Shown in pieces: positions 1 to 7,249 of a DNA stretch of 53,905 nucleotides. The notes beneath the pieces were generated by a model. It searched no databases. It was given only the letters and a program-made list of their open reading frames with translations, and had not been told where the DNA came from. The translations under genes and the position numbers were made by a program. The DNA comes from Prado023 sp049688395 (GTDB lineage Bacteria > Actinomycetota > Actinomycetes > S36-B12 > CAIYMF01). The DNA lies in NCBI GenBank assembly GCA_049688395.1, contig JBAVKQ010000061.1:1-53905 (forward strand), given 5' to 3'. How positions within the stretch are numbered: the first letter of the stretch is position 1; the number at the start of each line of letters is the position of its first letter.

Positions 1-1
1 G

Positions 2-739
2 TTGGCGATCGCCGCGGCGTCGCACAACGGCGAGCCGATGCATCTGGCGACCGTGCGGGCGATCCTGGCCGGCGGCGGCCTGAGCGAGGCCGACCTGGCC
101 AACACGCCGGCGCTGCCCTACGGCGCCGCCGCGCAGGAGCAGTGGCTGCGGGCCGGCGGGGTGGCCAGCTCGCTGGCGCAGAACTGCTCGGGCAAGCACT
201 CGGCGATGCTGCGCACCGCAGTGGCGCTCGGTGTGCCGACCCGGGGTTACGTGGCCCTGGATCACCCGGTGCAGCGCGCGGCCGCGCGCGGCATCGAGGA
301 ACTGTCCGGGGAGTCGATCTCGGCAACTGGGGTGGACGGCTGCGGGGCGCCCGTGACCGCGATCAGCCTGATCGGACTGGCCCGCGCGTTCTCGAGGATG
401 GTGCTCGCCGGGCCCGACAGCGCCCCGGGCCGGGTCGCCCGGGCCATGTCGGCGCACCCGATGCACGTCGGCGGGACCGGTCGCGACGTCACCTCGTTCA
501 TGACCGCGCTGCCCGGGGCCATCGCCAAGGACGGCGCGGAGTCGGTGCACGCCTTGGCCCTGCCAGACGGCCACGCCGCAGCGGTCAAGGTCGCCGACGG
601 CTCGGAGCGAGCGCGGACCGCTGTCGTCGTCGCGCTGCTGCGGCACCTCGCAGTCGCCGAGGACGTACTGGCCGCAGTGCGACCCACGCCCATCCTCGGC
701 GGGGGGCGCCAGGTCGGCAGCGTCGTGGCCGTGTTCTGA
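2..739 (+). CDS. Asparaginase (L-asparaginase II family), 5' partial
   Basis: This is the C-terminal part of an asparaginase of the Rhizobium-type L-asparaginase II family, which hydrolyses L-asparagine to aspartate and ammonia. Family-like segments are ASHNGEPMH at the visible N-end, NCSGKHSAM near residue 60, GVDGCGAPV near 110 and GGTGRDVTS near 158. The reading frame is open at the window edge and full-length members have more sequence before the ASHxGE segment, so the TTG at position 2 is not taken as the real start. The gene ends at 739 and converges on the minus-strand repeat-protein gene; a strong hairpin lies between them. Confidence 0.85.
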   Translation: MAIAAASHNGEPMHLATVRAILAGGGLSEADLANTPALPYGAAAQEQWLRAGGVASSLAQNCSGKHSAMLRTAVALGVPTRGYVALDHPVQRAAARGIEELSGESISATGVDGCGAPVTAISLIGLARAFSRMVLAGPDSAPGRVARAMSAHPMHVGGTGRDVTSFMTALPGAIAKDGAESVHALALPDGHAAAVKVADGSERARTAVVVALLRHLAVAEDVLAAVRPTPILGGGRQVGSVVAVF

Positions 740-791
740 TCCGACCCGCGTCCGCCACGTCCGCTCTACTCCGACGTCCCGGACGCGCCAC

Positions 792-820
792 GAGGGGCCC
801 GACCTGTGGTCGGACCCCTC
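792..820. terminator. Bidirectional hairpin terminator
   Basis: The arms GAGGGGCCCGACC (792-804) and GGTCGGACCCCTC (808-820) form a 13-bp stem with one G-T pair and a 3-nt loop. It sits between two convergent genes (ends at 739 and 861). There is no U-tract, as is common in actinobacteria. Confidence 0.7.
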
Positions 821-860
821 AGCGGTCAGTGGTGCACGCCCCACAGCCGTGGGGCGGCGA

Positions 861-1487
861 TCACTTGATCGTCTCGAGCGCCCTGCGGTACATGGCGCTG
901 GCCTGCTCCTTGGCGTCCGTGGCCAGCTCGGTGGCCTCGGTGCGCAGCTCGGCGACGGTCGGCAGCTCCACCTTGGGCAGCTCGACCTTGGCGACCAGGT
1001 CGCGCACGTCATCGACGGTCGGGACCTCGATCTTGTGCACGAGCTTCTCGGCTTCGGTGCGGACCTCGTCCATGGTCGGGACCTCGATCTTGTGCACGAG
1101 CTTCTCGGCTTCGGTGCGCACCTCGGCCACGGTCGGGACCTCGAACTTGGCGATGAACTCGCGCACGTCGTCCATGGTCGGGACCTCGATCTTGGCGATG
1201 AACTCGCGCACGTCGTCCATGGTGGGCACCTCGAGATGACCCACGAGCTCACGGAGCTCCTCGACGGTCGGCACGTGCAGGCCCTCGTGCTTGGGGGCCA
1301 CCTTCTCGGCCGCGGTCTTGCGGGCTGCGGTGGTCTTCTTCGCCGCCGTCTTCTTGGCGGTGGTGCGCTTCTTGGCCGCCGTCCGCTTGGCAGTGGTGGC
1401 CTTCTCGGCAACCGGCTCGACGGTCTCGGCGAGACTCTCGGCCGCAGTGTCCAGGGTCTCCTGGCTGGCAGTGGTGTTCTCGGTCAT
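861..1487 (-). CDS. Lys/Ala-rich, VPT-repeat coiled-coil protein (HBHA-like)
   Basis: This 208-residue protein has two parts. Residues about 30-62 are a basic Lys/Ala/Thr stretch like the histone-H1-like tails of actinobacterial HBHA and nucleoid proteins. Residues 71-185 hold about seven amphipathic repeats beginning with (E/H)(V/L)PT; most are 15 residues long (EVPTMDDVREFIAKI type) and two are 19 (EVPTMDEVRTEAEKLVHKI type). The order is the reverse of mycobacterial HBHA, where the Lys-rich tail is C-terminal. The gene overlaps the upstream XRE gene by ATGA, so translation is probably coupled. The XRE-repeat protein-DUF2516 neighbourhood matches Rv0474-hbhA-Rv0476 in M. tuberculosis. A DNA- or surface-polyanion-binding role is inferred only. 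Confidence 0.75.
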   Translation of the reverse strand: MTENTTASQETLDTAAESLAETVEPVAEKATTAKRTAAKKRTTAKKTAAKKTTAARKTAAEKVAPKHEGLHVPTVEELRELVGHLEVPTMDDVREFIAKIEVPTMDDVREFIAKFEVPTVAEVRTEAEKLVHKIEVPTMDEVRTEAEKLVHKIEVPTVDDVRDLVAKVELPKVELPTVAELRTEATELATDAKEQASAMYRRALETIK

Positions 1488-1870
1488 GCGAGTTCCCCTT
1501 CTTCATCGTCCTCGGCCGGCGTCTGCTGGCTCGAGTTCTCGGTCTGGAATGCCGCGTAGATCTCCAGCAGGGCCCTGCGCTGTCGTTCGGTGAGCGTGAC
1601 GTCCTCGCTGATCGCCGCGATGACCAGGTGGTCACCCCTGCGCTCCTCGAGCAGCCCGGCCCGGACGTACAAGGTCTCGGCTGAGATCCGCAGCCCGCTG
1701 GCGATCCTGGTGAGGATCTCCGCACTGGGCCTGCGCAGCCCCCGCTCCACCTGGCTCAGGTAGGGATTGGAGATGTCTGCGGCTTTGGCCAGCTGACGCA
1801 CCGAGATCTGCGCAGCACCCCGCTGTTCGCGGATGTACTCGCCGAGCTTCGTCGCGTCGATCTTGGCCAC
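1484..1870 (-). CDS. XRE-family regulator of the repeat-protein operon (Rv0474-like)
   Basis: The 128-residue protein has an N-terminal Cro/C1-type helix-turn-helix (residues about 10-65, with RQLAKAADISNPYLSQVERG), a helical middle part and an acidic tail. The start is GTG at 1870, because a GATACT box ends exactly 6 nt upstream and no ribosome-binding site is present. The stop overlaps the start of the repeat-protein gene (ATGA). A palindrome over its own -35 element suggests autoregulation. M. tuberculosis Rv0474, beside hbhA, is the likely orthologue by context. Confidence 0.85.
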   Translation of the reverse strand: MAKIDATKLGEYIREQRGAAQISVRQLAKAADISNPYLSQVERGLRRPSAEILTRIASGLRISAETLYVRAGLLEERRGDHLVIAAISEDVTLTERQRRALLEIYAAFQTENSSQQTPAEDDEEGELA

Positions 1871-1876
1871 ACCCCA

Positions 1877-1907
1877 AGTATCCGCTCGGGTGCTTGCACT
1901 TGCAAGC
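1877..1907 (-). promoter_or_regulatory. Leaderless promoter with operator palindrome for the XRE operon
   Basis: On the minus strand, TTGCAA (1905-1900) and GATACT (1882-1877) are separated by 17 bp. The -10 box ends 6 nt before the GTG start, which fits a leaderless mRNA. GCTTGCACTTGCAAGC (1892-1907) is a perfect 7-bp inverted repeat with a 2-bp spacer and contains the -35 hexamer, so a bound repressor would block sigma contact. Confidence 0.65.
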
Positions 1908-1956
1908 GACCTGCTAGCGTTGGCCGCGTGAGATGGCTCACCCTGCTCGCGTCGCT

Positions 1957-1962
1957 TACGCT
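1957..1962 (+). promoter_or_regulatory. -10 box of the DUF2516 gene (leaderless)
   Basis: TACGCT is followed by exactly 6 nt (TGGACC) and then ATG at 1969. This supports the ATG at 1969 over the in-frame ATG at 1933. Confidence 0.5.
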
Positions 1963-1968
1963 TGGACC

Positions 1969-2250
1969 ATGAACTGGCTGACCGATGTGATCACTCTGGG
2001 GATCGGCCTGGCGACGCTGGTGGCGTGCGCATTGGCCTTCCTGCACTGCCTGCGCGCCCGGCCCGATGCGTTCCCCGCGGTCGGCCGACAGTCCAAGAAC
2101 GTGTGGCTGGCCCTGACCGGGGGTGCCACGCTCCTGTCGCTGGTCTCGAGCAACTCGATCGGGCTCATCGGAATCGCCTCGATCGTGATCGCCGGGGTGT
2201 ACCTGCTCGACATCAAGCCCAAGATCACCGAGATCACCAGCGGCCGCTGA
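1969..2250 (+). CDS. DUF2516 family membrane protein
   Basis: This 93-residue protein has three hydrophobic segments (about residues 4-24, 42-58 and 61-80) and a short basic C-terminus. It matches the DUF2516 family, whose M. tuberculosis member Rv0476 lies beside hbhA. The function is unknown. It is divergent from the XRE gene, and the roughly 100-bp gap carries both promoters. The start at 1969 is chosen because of the -10 box 6 nt upstream. Confidence 0.75.
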   Translation: MNWLTDVITLGIGLATLVACALAFLHCLRARPDAFPAVGRQSKNVWLALTGGATLLSLVSSNSIGLIGIASIVIAGVYLLDIKPKITEITSGR

Positions 2251-2320
2251 GCCGGCACGCAGTGGCCGGCTGCCGTTGAGTCGGTGCTGGGTAATCGCGC
2301 GGATCGAGCTGCGGACATGG

Positions 2321-2357
2321 TGCAGGCCCGGGCGCGATCACTCCGCCCGGGCCTGCA
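2321..2357. terminator. Strong bidirectional terminator hairpin
   Basis: The arms TGCAGGCCCGGGCG (2321-2334) and CGCCCGGGCCTGCA (2344-2357) form a perfect 14-bp stem with a 9-nt loop. It lies between the convergent DUF2516 and gpmA genes. Confidence 0.8.
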
Positions 2358-2370
2358 CCTGCGCTGGGAT

Positions 2371-3126
2371 CTACTTGCCCTGGTTGGCCACTGCGGCCGC
2401 CGCCGCCGCCGCCGCCTGCGGGTCCACGTACTCACCACCGGGAACCGTGGGCCGCAGATCCTCGTCGAGACGGTATACGAGGGGAATCCCGGTCGGGATG
2501 TTCAACTTGATGACCGCCTCGTCACTCATGCCCTCGAGGTGCTTGACCAGCCCGCGCAGGGAGTTGCCGTGCGCGCCGACCAGCACGGTGCGCCCGACCC
2601 GCAGGTCCGGCACGATGCCGTCGTACCAGTAGGGCAGCATCCGGGTCACGACGTCCTCGAGGCACTCCGAGTCGGGCCGGATCTCCGGGGCGAGGTCGGC
2701 GTAGCGCTTGTCGTGGGTCTGGGCGAACTCGTCCTCGGGATCGATCGGCGGCGGCGGCACGTCGTACGAACGACGCCAGAGCATGAACTTCTCCTCGCCG
2801 TACTTCTGGAGCGTCTCCTTCTTGTCCTTGCCCTGCAGGGCGCCGTAGTGCCGCTCGTTGAGCCGCCAACTGCGACGCACCGGCACCCAGTGCCGGTCGC
2901 AGCAGTCCAGGGCCAAGTTGGTGGTCCGGATCGCCCGGCGCTGCAGGGAGGTGTGCGCGACATCGGGCAGGATGCCCTGATCGGCGAGCATCTGGCCACC
3001 CTTGACGGCCTCCGCCTCGCCCTTCTCGGTGAGGTCCACGTCCACCCAACCGGTGAACAGGTTCTTGGCGTTCCACTCGCTCTCGCCGTGGCGGAGCAGG
3101 ATCAGCGTGTAGGTCATGGCCGTCAT
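2371..3126 (-). CDS. gpmA: 2,3-bisphosphoglycerate-dependent phosphoglycerate mutase
   Basis: The 251-residue enzyme interconverts 3- and 2-phosphoglycerate in glycolysis. It carries the histidine-phosphatase motif LLRHGESEWN (catalytic His13), the ERHYGALQG segment (acid Glu91) and the second-histidine motif GAHGNSLRG. The alanine-rich C-terminal tail is ordinary for actinobacteria. An alternative ATG lies three codons in, at 3117. It is the last gene of the phoU-mshA-ybjN-gpmA run, which parallels mshA-Rv0487-Rv0488-gpm1-senX3-regX3 in M. tuberculosis. Confidence 0.95.
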   Translation of the reverse strand: MTAMTYTLILLRHGESEWNAKNLFTGWVDVDLTEKGEAEAVKGGQMLADQGILPDVAHTSLQRRAIRTTNLALDCCDRHWVPVRRSWRLNERHYGALQGKDKKETLQKYGEEKFMLWRRSYDVPPPPIDPEDEFAQTHDKRYADLAPEIRPDSECLEDVVTRMLPYWYDGIVPDLRVGRTVLVGAHGNSLRGLVKHLEGMSDEAVIKLNIPTGIPLVYRLDEDLRPTVPGGEYVDPQAAAAAAAAVANQGK

Positions 3127-3192
3127 TGTGGCCCAGCCGGACCGGGGCTCGCGCGGCGAGCGAGCCCCGGGCGAGGAACCCGCGAGGAACCC

Positions 3193-3795
3193 TCAGCCCG
3201 CGTCGTGGGGGTGGGCGCCGCCTTCGGAGCCGAGGTCGGCGAACGCGGCCAGGTTGGCCAGGGACTCCCCGCGGGACTCCCGCCAGGCCCACTCCCGGCG
3301 GATCGCAGTGGCGAAGCCCAGTCGAAGGATCGTGTTGAACGACTCGTCCGAGGCGCGCAGCACCGAGCCGAGCAGCCGGTCGAGGTCATCGGTGCTCAAG
3401 CCGGTCACGGGCACGCGCCCGATCAGGTAGATGTCACCGAGCCGGTCCAACGCGAAGGCCACACCGAGCATCCGGGTGTTGGCCCGCAGCAGCCACCGGT
3501 AGACGCCCTCGGCGTTCTCGTCGGGGCGGCGGGCGACGAACGCGTTGATCGTCAGTGCCTGCGGGCCGACAGCGAGGCTGACCGTCGTGCGCAGCTTGGC
3601 CGCGCCGGGCAGCACCACGACGAACCGGTGCGGCTCCGGGCGCTCGTGCTCGATCCCCTCGGCCTCGAGCAGGTCGGCCAACGCGCGGGCCACGCTGTCG
3701 GCCGGCGAGCCGGCCTGCGGGTCGAAGGTGCCGGGGCCCGCGCCGGCCTCCGCGCCCGGGTCGGTCGGCGCCTGGATGCCGTCCTCGTCGGCCAT
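3193..3795 (-). CDS. YbjN domain protein (Rv0487-like)
   Basis: The 200-residue protein has an acidic, Gly/Pro-rich N-terminus (1-30) and then an alpha/beta YbjN-type domain (about 32-180, with RFVVVLPGAAKLRTTVSL and GVYRWLLRANTRMLGVAFALD). YbjN proteins resemble type III secretion chaperones in fold; their role in actinobacteria is unknown. The ATG overlaps the mshA stop by one base (TGATG), so the two are probably translationally coupled. The same gene follows mshA in mycobacteria. Confidence 0.85.
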   Translation of the reverse strand: MADEDGIQAPTDPGAEAGAGPGTFDPQAGSPADSVARALADLLEAEGIEHERPEPHRFVVVLPGAAKLRTTVSLAVGPQALTINAFVARRPDENAEGVYRWLLRANTRMLGVAFALDRLGDIYLIGRVPVTGLSTDDLDRLLGSVLRASDESFNTILRLGFATAIRREWAWRESRGESLANLAAFADLGSEGGAHPHDAG

Positions 3796-5162
3796 CAGCT
3801 CACCTGCCCCAGGGCGTCGCGCGGCATGCTCAGAGCCGCCCCGTAGCTGCCCAGCAGCCCCTCGACGGTGGCGTCCCAGGACAGTGTCGAGGCGTGCCCG
3901 CGGGCGCCAGCGGCCAGCCGGGCGCGCAGCGTGTCATCGCCCAGGACCCGGTGCAGCGCGCCGGCCCAGGTGCCGGGGTCGTGGCCATCGACCAGCAGAC
4001 CGGAGACGCCGCTGGCCACGGCCATCGGCAGCCCGCCGACGTCGGCGGCCAGGACCGGGGTGCCGCAGGCCTGGGCCTCCACGGCGACCAGGCCGAAGGA
4101 CTCCGAGTGCGAGGGGACCACAACCACGTCGGCCGCCGCGTACCGCTGGCGCAGCCGCACGCGGTCGGCCGGTGCATGGAACCGCGCTGGGACGCCCAGG
4201 TCGGCGGCGAGGTCGGCCAGCGCCGTGGGGTGCTCCCGACCGCTGCCCGACGGACCGCCGCAGAACTCCAGGCGCACGCGGCGGGCCAGGTCGGGATGTC
4301 GATCGGCGAGTACGGCCATCGCCCGCACGATCAGGTCCGGGGCCTTCAGCGGCTGGATCCGACCGACGAACAGGACCACGAGGTCCTCGTCGGCGAAGCC
4401 CAACGCGGCGCGGGCAGCAGCCCGGTCCCGGTCGTGGAACGCCTCCAGATCGACCCCGGGCAGGACCACGTCCACCAGCTGCGGGTCGGCGTCGTAGAGG
4501 TCGATGAGCTCGACGCGCTCCGTGGCGGTGTTGGCCACCAGCCGGTCCGCGGCGTCGACGACCTGCTGCTCGCCGATGATCCGCAGCTCCGGCTCGGGGC
4601 GGTCATCGGGGGCGAGGTTGAGGTTCTTGACCCGGCCCATCGTGTGCATGGTGTGCACCAGGGGCACGCCCCAGCGCTCCTTGGCCAGCCAGCCGACCTG
4701 TCCCGAGAGCCAGTAGTGCGAGTGGATCAGGTCGTACCAGCCCTCGCGGCGCGAGGCCTCGCGGCGCAGCACACCGGCGGTCACGGCGCACAGCTGCCCG
4801 GGCAGGTCCTCCTTGGGCAGGCCCTCGAACGGCCCGGCGACCACGTTGTGCACCAGCACCCCCGGTGCCATCTGGACTTGGGCCGGCAGCCCACTGGACG
4901 TGGCCCGGGTGAACACCTCGACGGCGATGCCGCGCTGGGCCAGACGTCGGGCCACCTCGGCGATGTAGACGTTCATGCCGCCGGCGTCGCCGGTCCCGGG
5001 CTGGTCCAACGGTGAGGTGTGCACGCTGAGCATGGCCACCCTGCGCGGGGTGCGGCGCAGGGCAACCGGCAGCGGCGAACCAGCGTCCATGGGGCAACTG
5101 TCGCCGAGGTGCTGGTGGGCGGCAAGTCGATCCTGCCGACTGGCCGGTCGCGGGGGCGTCAC
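3795..5162 (-). CDS. mshA: D-inositol-3-phosphate glycosyltransferase MshA
   Basis: MshA joins UDP-GlcNAc to 1D-myo-inositol 3-phosphate, the first committed step of mycothiol synthesis. The 455-residue GT4 glycosyltransferase shows the MshA signatures LSVHTSPLDQPG, DAGGMNVYI, HSHYWLSGQVGW and the C-terminal sugar-nucleotide motif SESFGLVAVEAQACGTPVLA. The GTG at 5162 overlaps the phoU stop (GTGA); an ATG 24 codons in, at 5090, would also leave the whole catalytic domain. Its place after phoU, behind a PHO-box-like array, suggests that phosphate supply may influence mycothiol synthesis (inference). Confidence 0.95.
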   Translation of the reverse strand: MTPPRPASRQDRLAAHQHLGDSCPMDAGSPLPVALRRTPRRVAMLSVHTSPLDQPGTGDAGGMNVYIAEVARRLAQRGIAVEVFTRATSSGLPAQVQMAPGVLVHNVVAGPFEGLPKEDLPGQLCAVTAGVLRREASRREGWYDLIHSHYWLSGQVGWLAKERWGVPLVHTMHTMGRVKNLNLAPDDRPEPELRIIGEQQVVDAADRLVANTATERVELIDLYDADPQLVDVVLPGVDLEAFHDRDRAAARAALGFADEDLVVLFVGRIQPLKAPDLIVRAMAVLADRHPDLARRVRLEFCGGPSGSGREHPTALADLAADLGVPARFHAPADRVRLRQRYAAADVVVVPSHSESFGLVAVEAQACGTPVLAADVGGLPMAVASGVSGLLVDGHDPGTWAGALHRVLGDDTLRARLAAGARGHASTLSWDATVEGLLGSYGAALSMPRDALGQVS

Positions 5163-5833
5163 TGCCCCGGCGGGACCTCGAGGGTGGTGTCCGCGTAGGG
5201 CTCGCCGGTCACGACATGCATCACCCGGCGCGCGATGCTCACCGCGTGGTCGGCGTAGCGCTCGTAGTAGCGCGACAGCAGCGTGGCGTCGATGGCCTTC
5301 TCGACCCCGTGCGCCCAGGACGGGGACAGGACCGTGGTGAACAGTTCGCGGTGCAGCCGGTCGACCTCCTCGTCGTAGCGCTCGATGTCCGGGCCGAGGG
5401 CGACGTCCTTGGTGGAGATGACCGTCGCGGTCTTGGCCGCGATCGCGTCGTCGAGTGCCCCGAGCTGGGCGAACGTGCCGCGCAGGTCGTTGGGGATGCT
5501 GTGGTTCGGGTAGCGCAGCCGGGCCTGCTTGGCCACGTGCACGGCCAGGTCGCCCATCCGCTCCAGGGACGAGGAGATCCGCAGCGACCCGATCACGATC
5601 CGCAGGTCGGTGGCCACCGGCTGCTGCAGTGCGGCTGCCTCGTAGCAGCGCCGCTCGACCTCGCTGGTGAGCTCGTCGATGTGGTCATCGCCGGAGATGA
5701 CGGCCTCGGCGATGGCCAGGTCGGCGTTCAGCAGGGACTGGGTCGCCTGGTTCATCGCCGATCCCGCGGCGACGGCCATCTCGGCCAGCAGGTCACTGAT
5801 CTCGTCGAGCTGCTCATGGAATGCTGCGCGCAT
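5159..5833 (-). CDS. phoU: Phosphate signalling regulator PhoU
   Basis: PhoU links the phosphate transporter to the histidine kinase and keeps the Pho response off when phosphate is plentiful. The 224-residue protein is all-helical with two PhoU repeats (about 1-105 and 115-215), including LRISSSLERMGDLAVHVAK and YYERYADHAVSIARRV. The start is ATG at 5833, with GGGAGGA 6 nt upstream. The open frame continues far upstream, antisense to the kinase gene, but that part has no family similarity. It is divergent from the cognate two-component genes, as in Streptomyces. Confidence 0.95.
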   Translation of the reverse strand: MRAAFHEQLDEISDLLAEMAVAAGSAMNQATQSLLNADLAIAEAVISGDDHIDELTSEVERRCYEAAALQQPVATDLRIVIGSLRISSSLERMGDLAVHVAKQARLRYPNHSIPNDLRGTFAQLGALDDAIAAKTATVISTKDVALGPDIERYDEEVDRLHRELFTTVLSPSWAHGVEKAIDATLLSRYYERYADHAVSIARRVMHVVTGEPYADTTLEVPPGQ

Positions 5834-5852
5834 GATGTCCTCCCGGAGGTGC

Positions 5853-5858
5853 ACTCTA
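5853..5858 (-). promoter_or_regulatory. Candidate -10 box of the phoU operon
   Basis: On the minus strand TAGAGT lies about 20 nt before the phoU start and downstream of the 11-bp repeat array. No good -35 hexamer is visible, as expected for an activator-dependent promoter. Confidence 0.4.
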
Positions 5859-5898
5859 GTGGGCCGGCTCGAACTGCATCGCACGCACGTGGCCCCGC

Positions 5899-5938
5899 GG
5901 TGAGCAGAGGGTGAACTCTGCGCGCCGACCCGGTGAAC
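5899..5938. promoter_or_regulatory. PHO-box-like array in the phoU/senX3 divergent region
   Basis: GGTGAGC (5899-5905), GGTGAAC (5910-5916) and GGTGAAC (5932-5938) lie at offsets of 11 and 22 bp, so they share one face of an 11-bp register. Read on the minus strand they are GTTCACC-type units, the form recognised by actinobacterial PhoP/RegX3. The array lies about 40 bp upstream of the phoU -10 box and about 60 bp before the senX3 start. Confidence 0.65.
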
Positions 5939-5986
5939 ATGGCTGCGCCGGCCAGCGGGGCACTGTCCGGCAATCCGGCGCACCCC

Positions 5987-5992
5987 TATCCT
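5987..5992 (+). promoter_or_regulatory. -10 box of senX3 (leaderless)
   Basis: TATCCT is followed by 6 nt (GACGCC) and GTG at 5999. This argues for the downstream start over the GTG at 5933, which lies inside the PHO-box array. Confidence 0.5.
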
Positions 5993-5998
5993 GACGCC

Positions 5999-7249
5999 GT
6001 GGCCACCCAACCTCGACACGCCCCCGCGCAGCCGCTCGCCAGTCGGCGTCGGCTGTTCGGCCTGCCCGCTCCGGTGGGCGCGGCTGCGGTCCAGGAAGCG
6101 GGGGCCAGCGCAGCGGGTGTCGACGCAGCGGGGGCCGACCAGCCGGAGCCGGACGCGCGCACCGCAGCTGCGGCGCTCAGCGCCCAGCCGGTGGACATCG
6201 AGGCGCTGCTGGCCGCTCTGAGCACCCCGGCCATCTGGGTCGACAGCGATGATCGGGTGCACTGGAGCCACCCGTCGCTGGAGTCCCTGCGCGTGGTCCG
6301 CCGGGGATCGATCAACGTGGCTGAGATCGCCAAGATGCTGGGCCGCGCCCGCGGCACCGGCCAGACCCTGGACCGCGCCGTGACGGTGCGCCGTCCCGGT
6401 CGTCGCCAGGCCGGGGTCCGGCTGCGGGTGCGGGTGGCCCCGATGTCGGCGGGTGCGGTCCTGGTGCTCGTCGAGGACGTCACCGAGGCCGAGCGCCTGG
6501 ACCATGCGCGCCGGGACTTCGTGGCCAACGTCAGCCACGAGCTCAAGACCCCGATCGGGGCCCTGTCGCTGTTGGCCGAGGCCCTGCAGCAGGCCCAGGG
6601 CGACCCGGAGGCGAGCACCCGGTTCAGCGACCGGATGCTCATCGAGACCCACCGGCTGGCCACCTTGATCACCGACCTGATGGACCTGTCGCGGCTGGAG
6701 GGCGTGGAGCCGATGCAGCCCACGGCGCCGGTGTCGATCGACGAGGTGGTGGCCCAGGCCTGCGACGACGCGCGCGCGCTTGCCCAGGCCAAGGACATCG
6801 CCTTCCTGCGCGGCGGGGTCGCGGACCTGCACATCGAAGGTGTGGCCACGCAGTTGGTGACGGCGGTGCGCAACCTGATCGTCAACGCGATCAACTACAG
6901 CCCACCGGCCACGAAGGTCGCGGTGAGCACGGGGACCGGCGAGGGCCACGTCACGATCGCGGTGACCGACCAGGGCATCGGGATCCCGGCCCCTGAGCTG
7001 GGGCGGATCTTCGAGCGGTTCTACCGGGTCGATCCGGCCCGATCGCGCGACACCGGCGGCACCGGCCTGGGCCTTGCGATCGTCAAGCATGTGTGCGCCA
7101 ACCACGGCGGGGACTGCGAGGTGTGGTCCAAGGTGGGGGAGGGATCGTCGTTCACGATCCGGCTTCCGGTCGGGGCGCCCCGCAGTCGCAGTCGCTCGGC
7201 CGGGTCGCGCAGCCGGGCCAGGTCGACATCGATCGAGGAGGAGCAGTGA
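5999..7249 (+). CDS. senX3: Phosphate-sensing histidine kinase, SenX3/PhoR-like, without membrane segments
   Basis: This 416-residue kinase has a disordered Ala-rich N-terminus (1-60), a PAS-like domain (about 65-165, with TPAIWVDSDDRVHWSHPS), a HisKA domain (FVANVSHELKTPIG, phospho-accepting His180) and a HATPase domain (N-box NLIVNAINYSP, G1 DQGIGIP, G2 GTGLGLAIV). It should phosphorylate RegX3 when phosphate is low. It contains no hydrophobic stretch long enough to cross the membrane at either possible start, whereas mycobacterial SenX3 has two helices, so signalling through PhoU from the cytosol is inferred. Its stop overlaps the regX3 start (GTGA). Confidence 0.85.
   Translation: MATQPRHAPAQPLASRRRLFGLPAPVGAAAVQEAGASAAGVDAAGADQPEPDARTAAAALSAQPVDIEALLAALSTPAIWVDSDDRVHWSHPSLESLRVVRRGSINVAEIAKMLGRARGTGQTLDRAVTVRRPGRRQAGVRLRVRVAPMSAGAVLVLVEDVTEAERLDHARRDFVANVSHELKTPIGALSLLAEALQQAQGDPEASTRFSDRMLIETHRLATLITDLMDLSRLEGVEPMQPTAPVSIDEVVAQACDDARALAQAKDIAFLRGGVADLHIEGVATQLVTAVRNLIVNAINYSPPATKVAVSTGTGEGHVTIAVTDQGIGIPAPELGRIFERFYRVDPARSRDTGGTGLGLAIVKHVCANHGGDCEVWSKVGEGSSFTIRLPVGAPRSRSRSAGSRSRARSTSIEEEQ

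Noticed and set aside
2284..3846. Long plus-strand open frame opposite gpmA and the YbjN gene (similarly 13649-16177, 17940-20789 and 51268-52572)
   Set aside because: These are antisense to well-supported genes. Such frames are a normal effect of very high GC content, and their translations show no family motif.
5834..7105. Upstream extension of the phoU frame to 7105
   Set aside because: The extension is antisense to senX3 and has no PhoU similarity; the ATG at 5833 has a clear ribosome-binding site.
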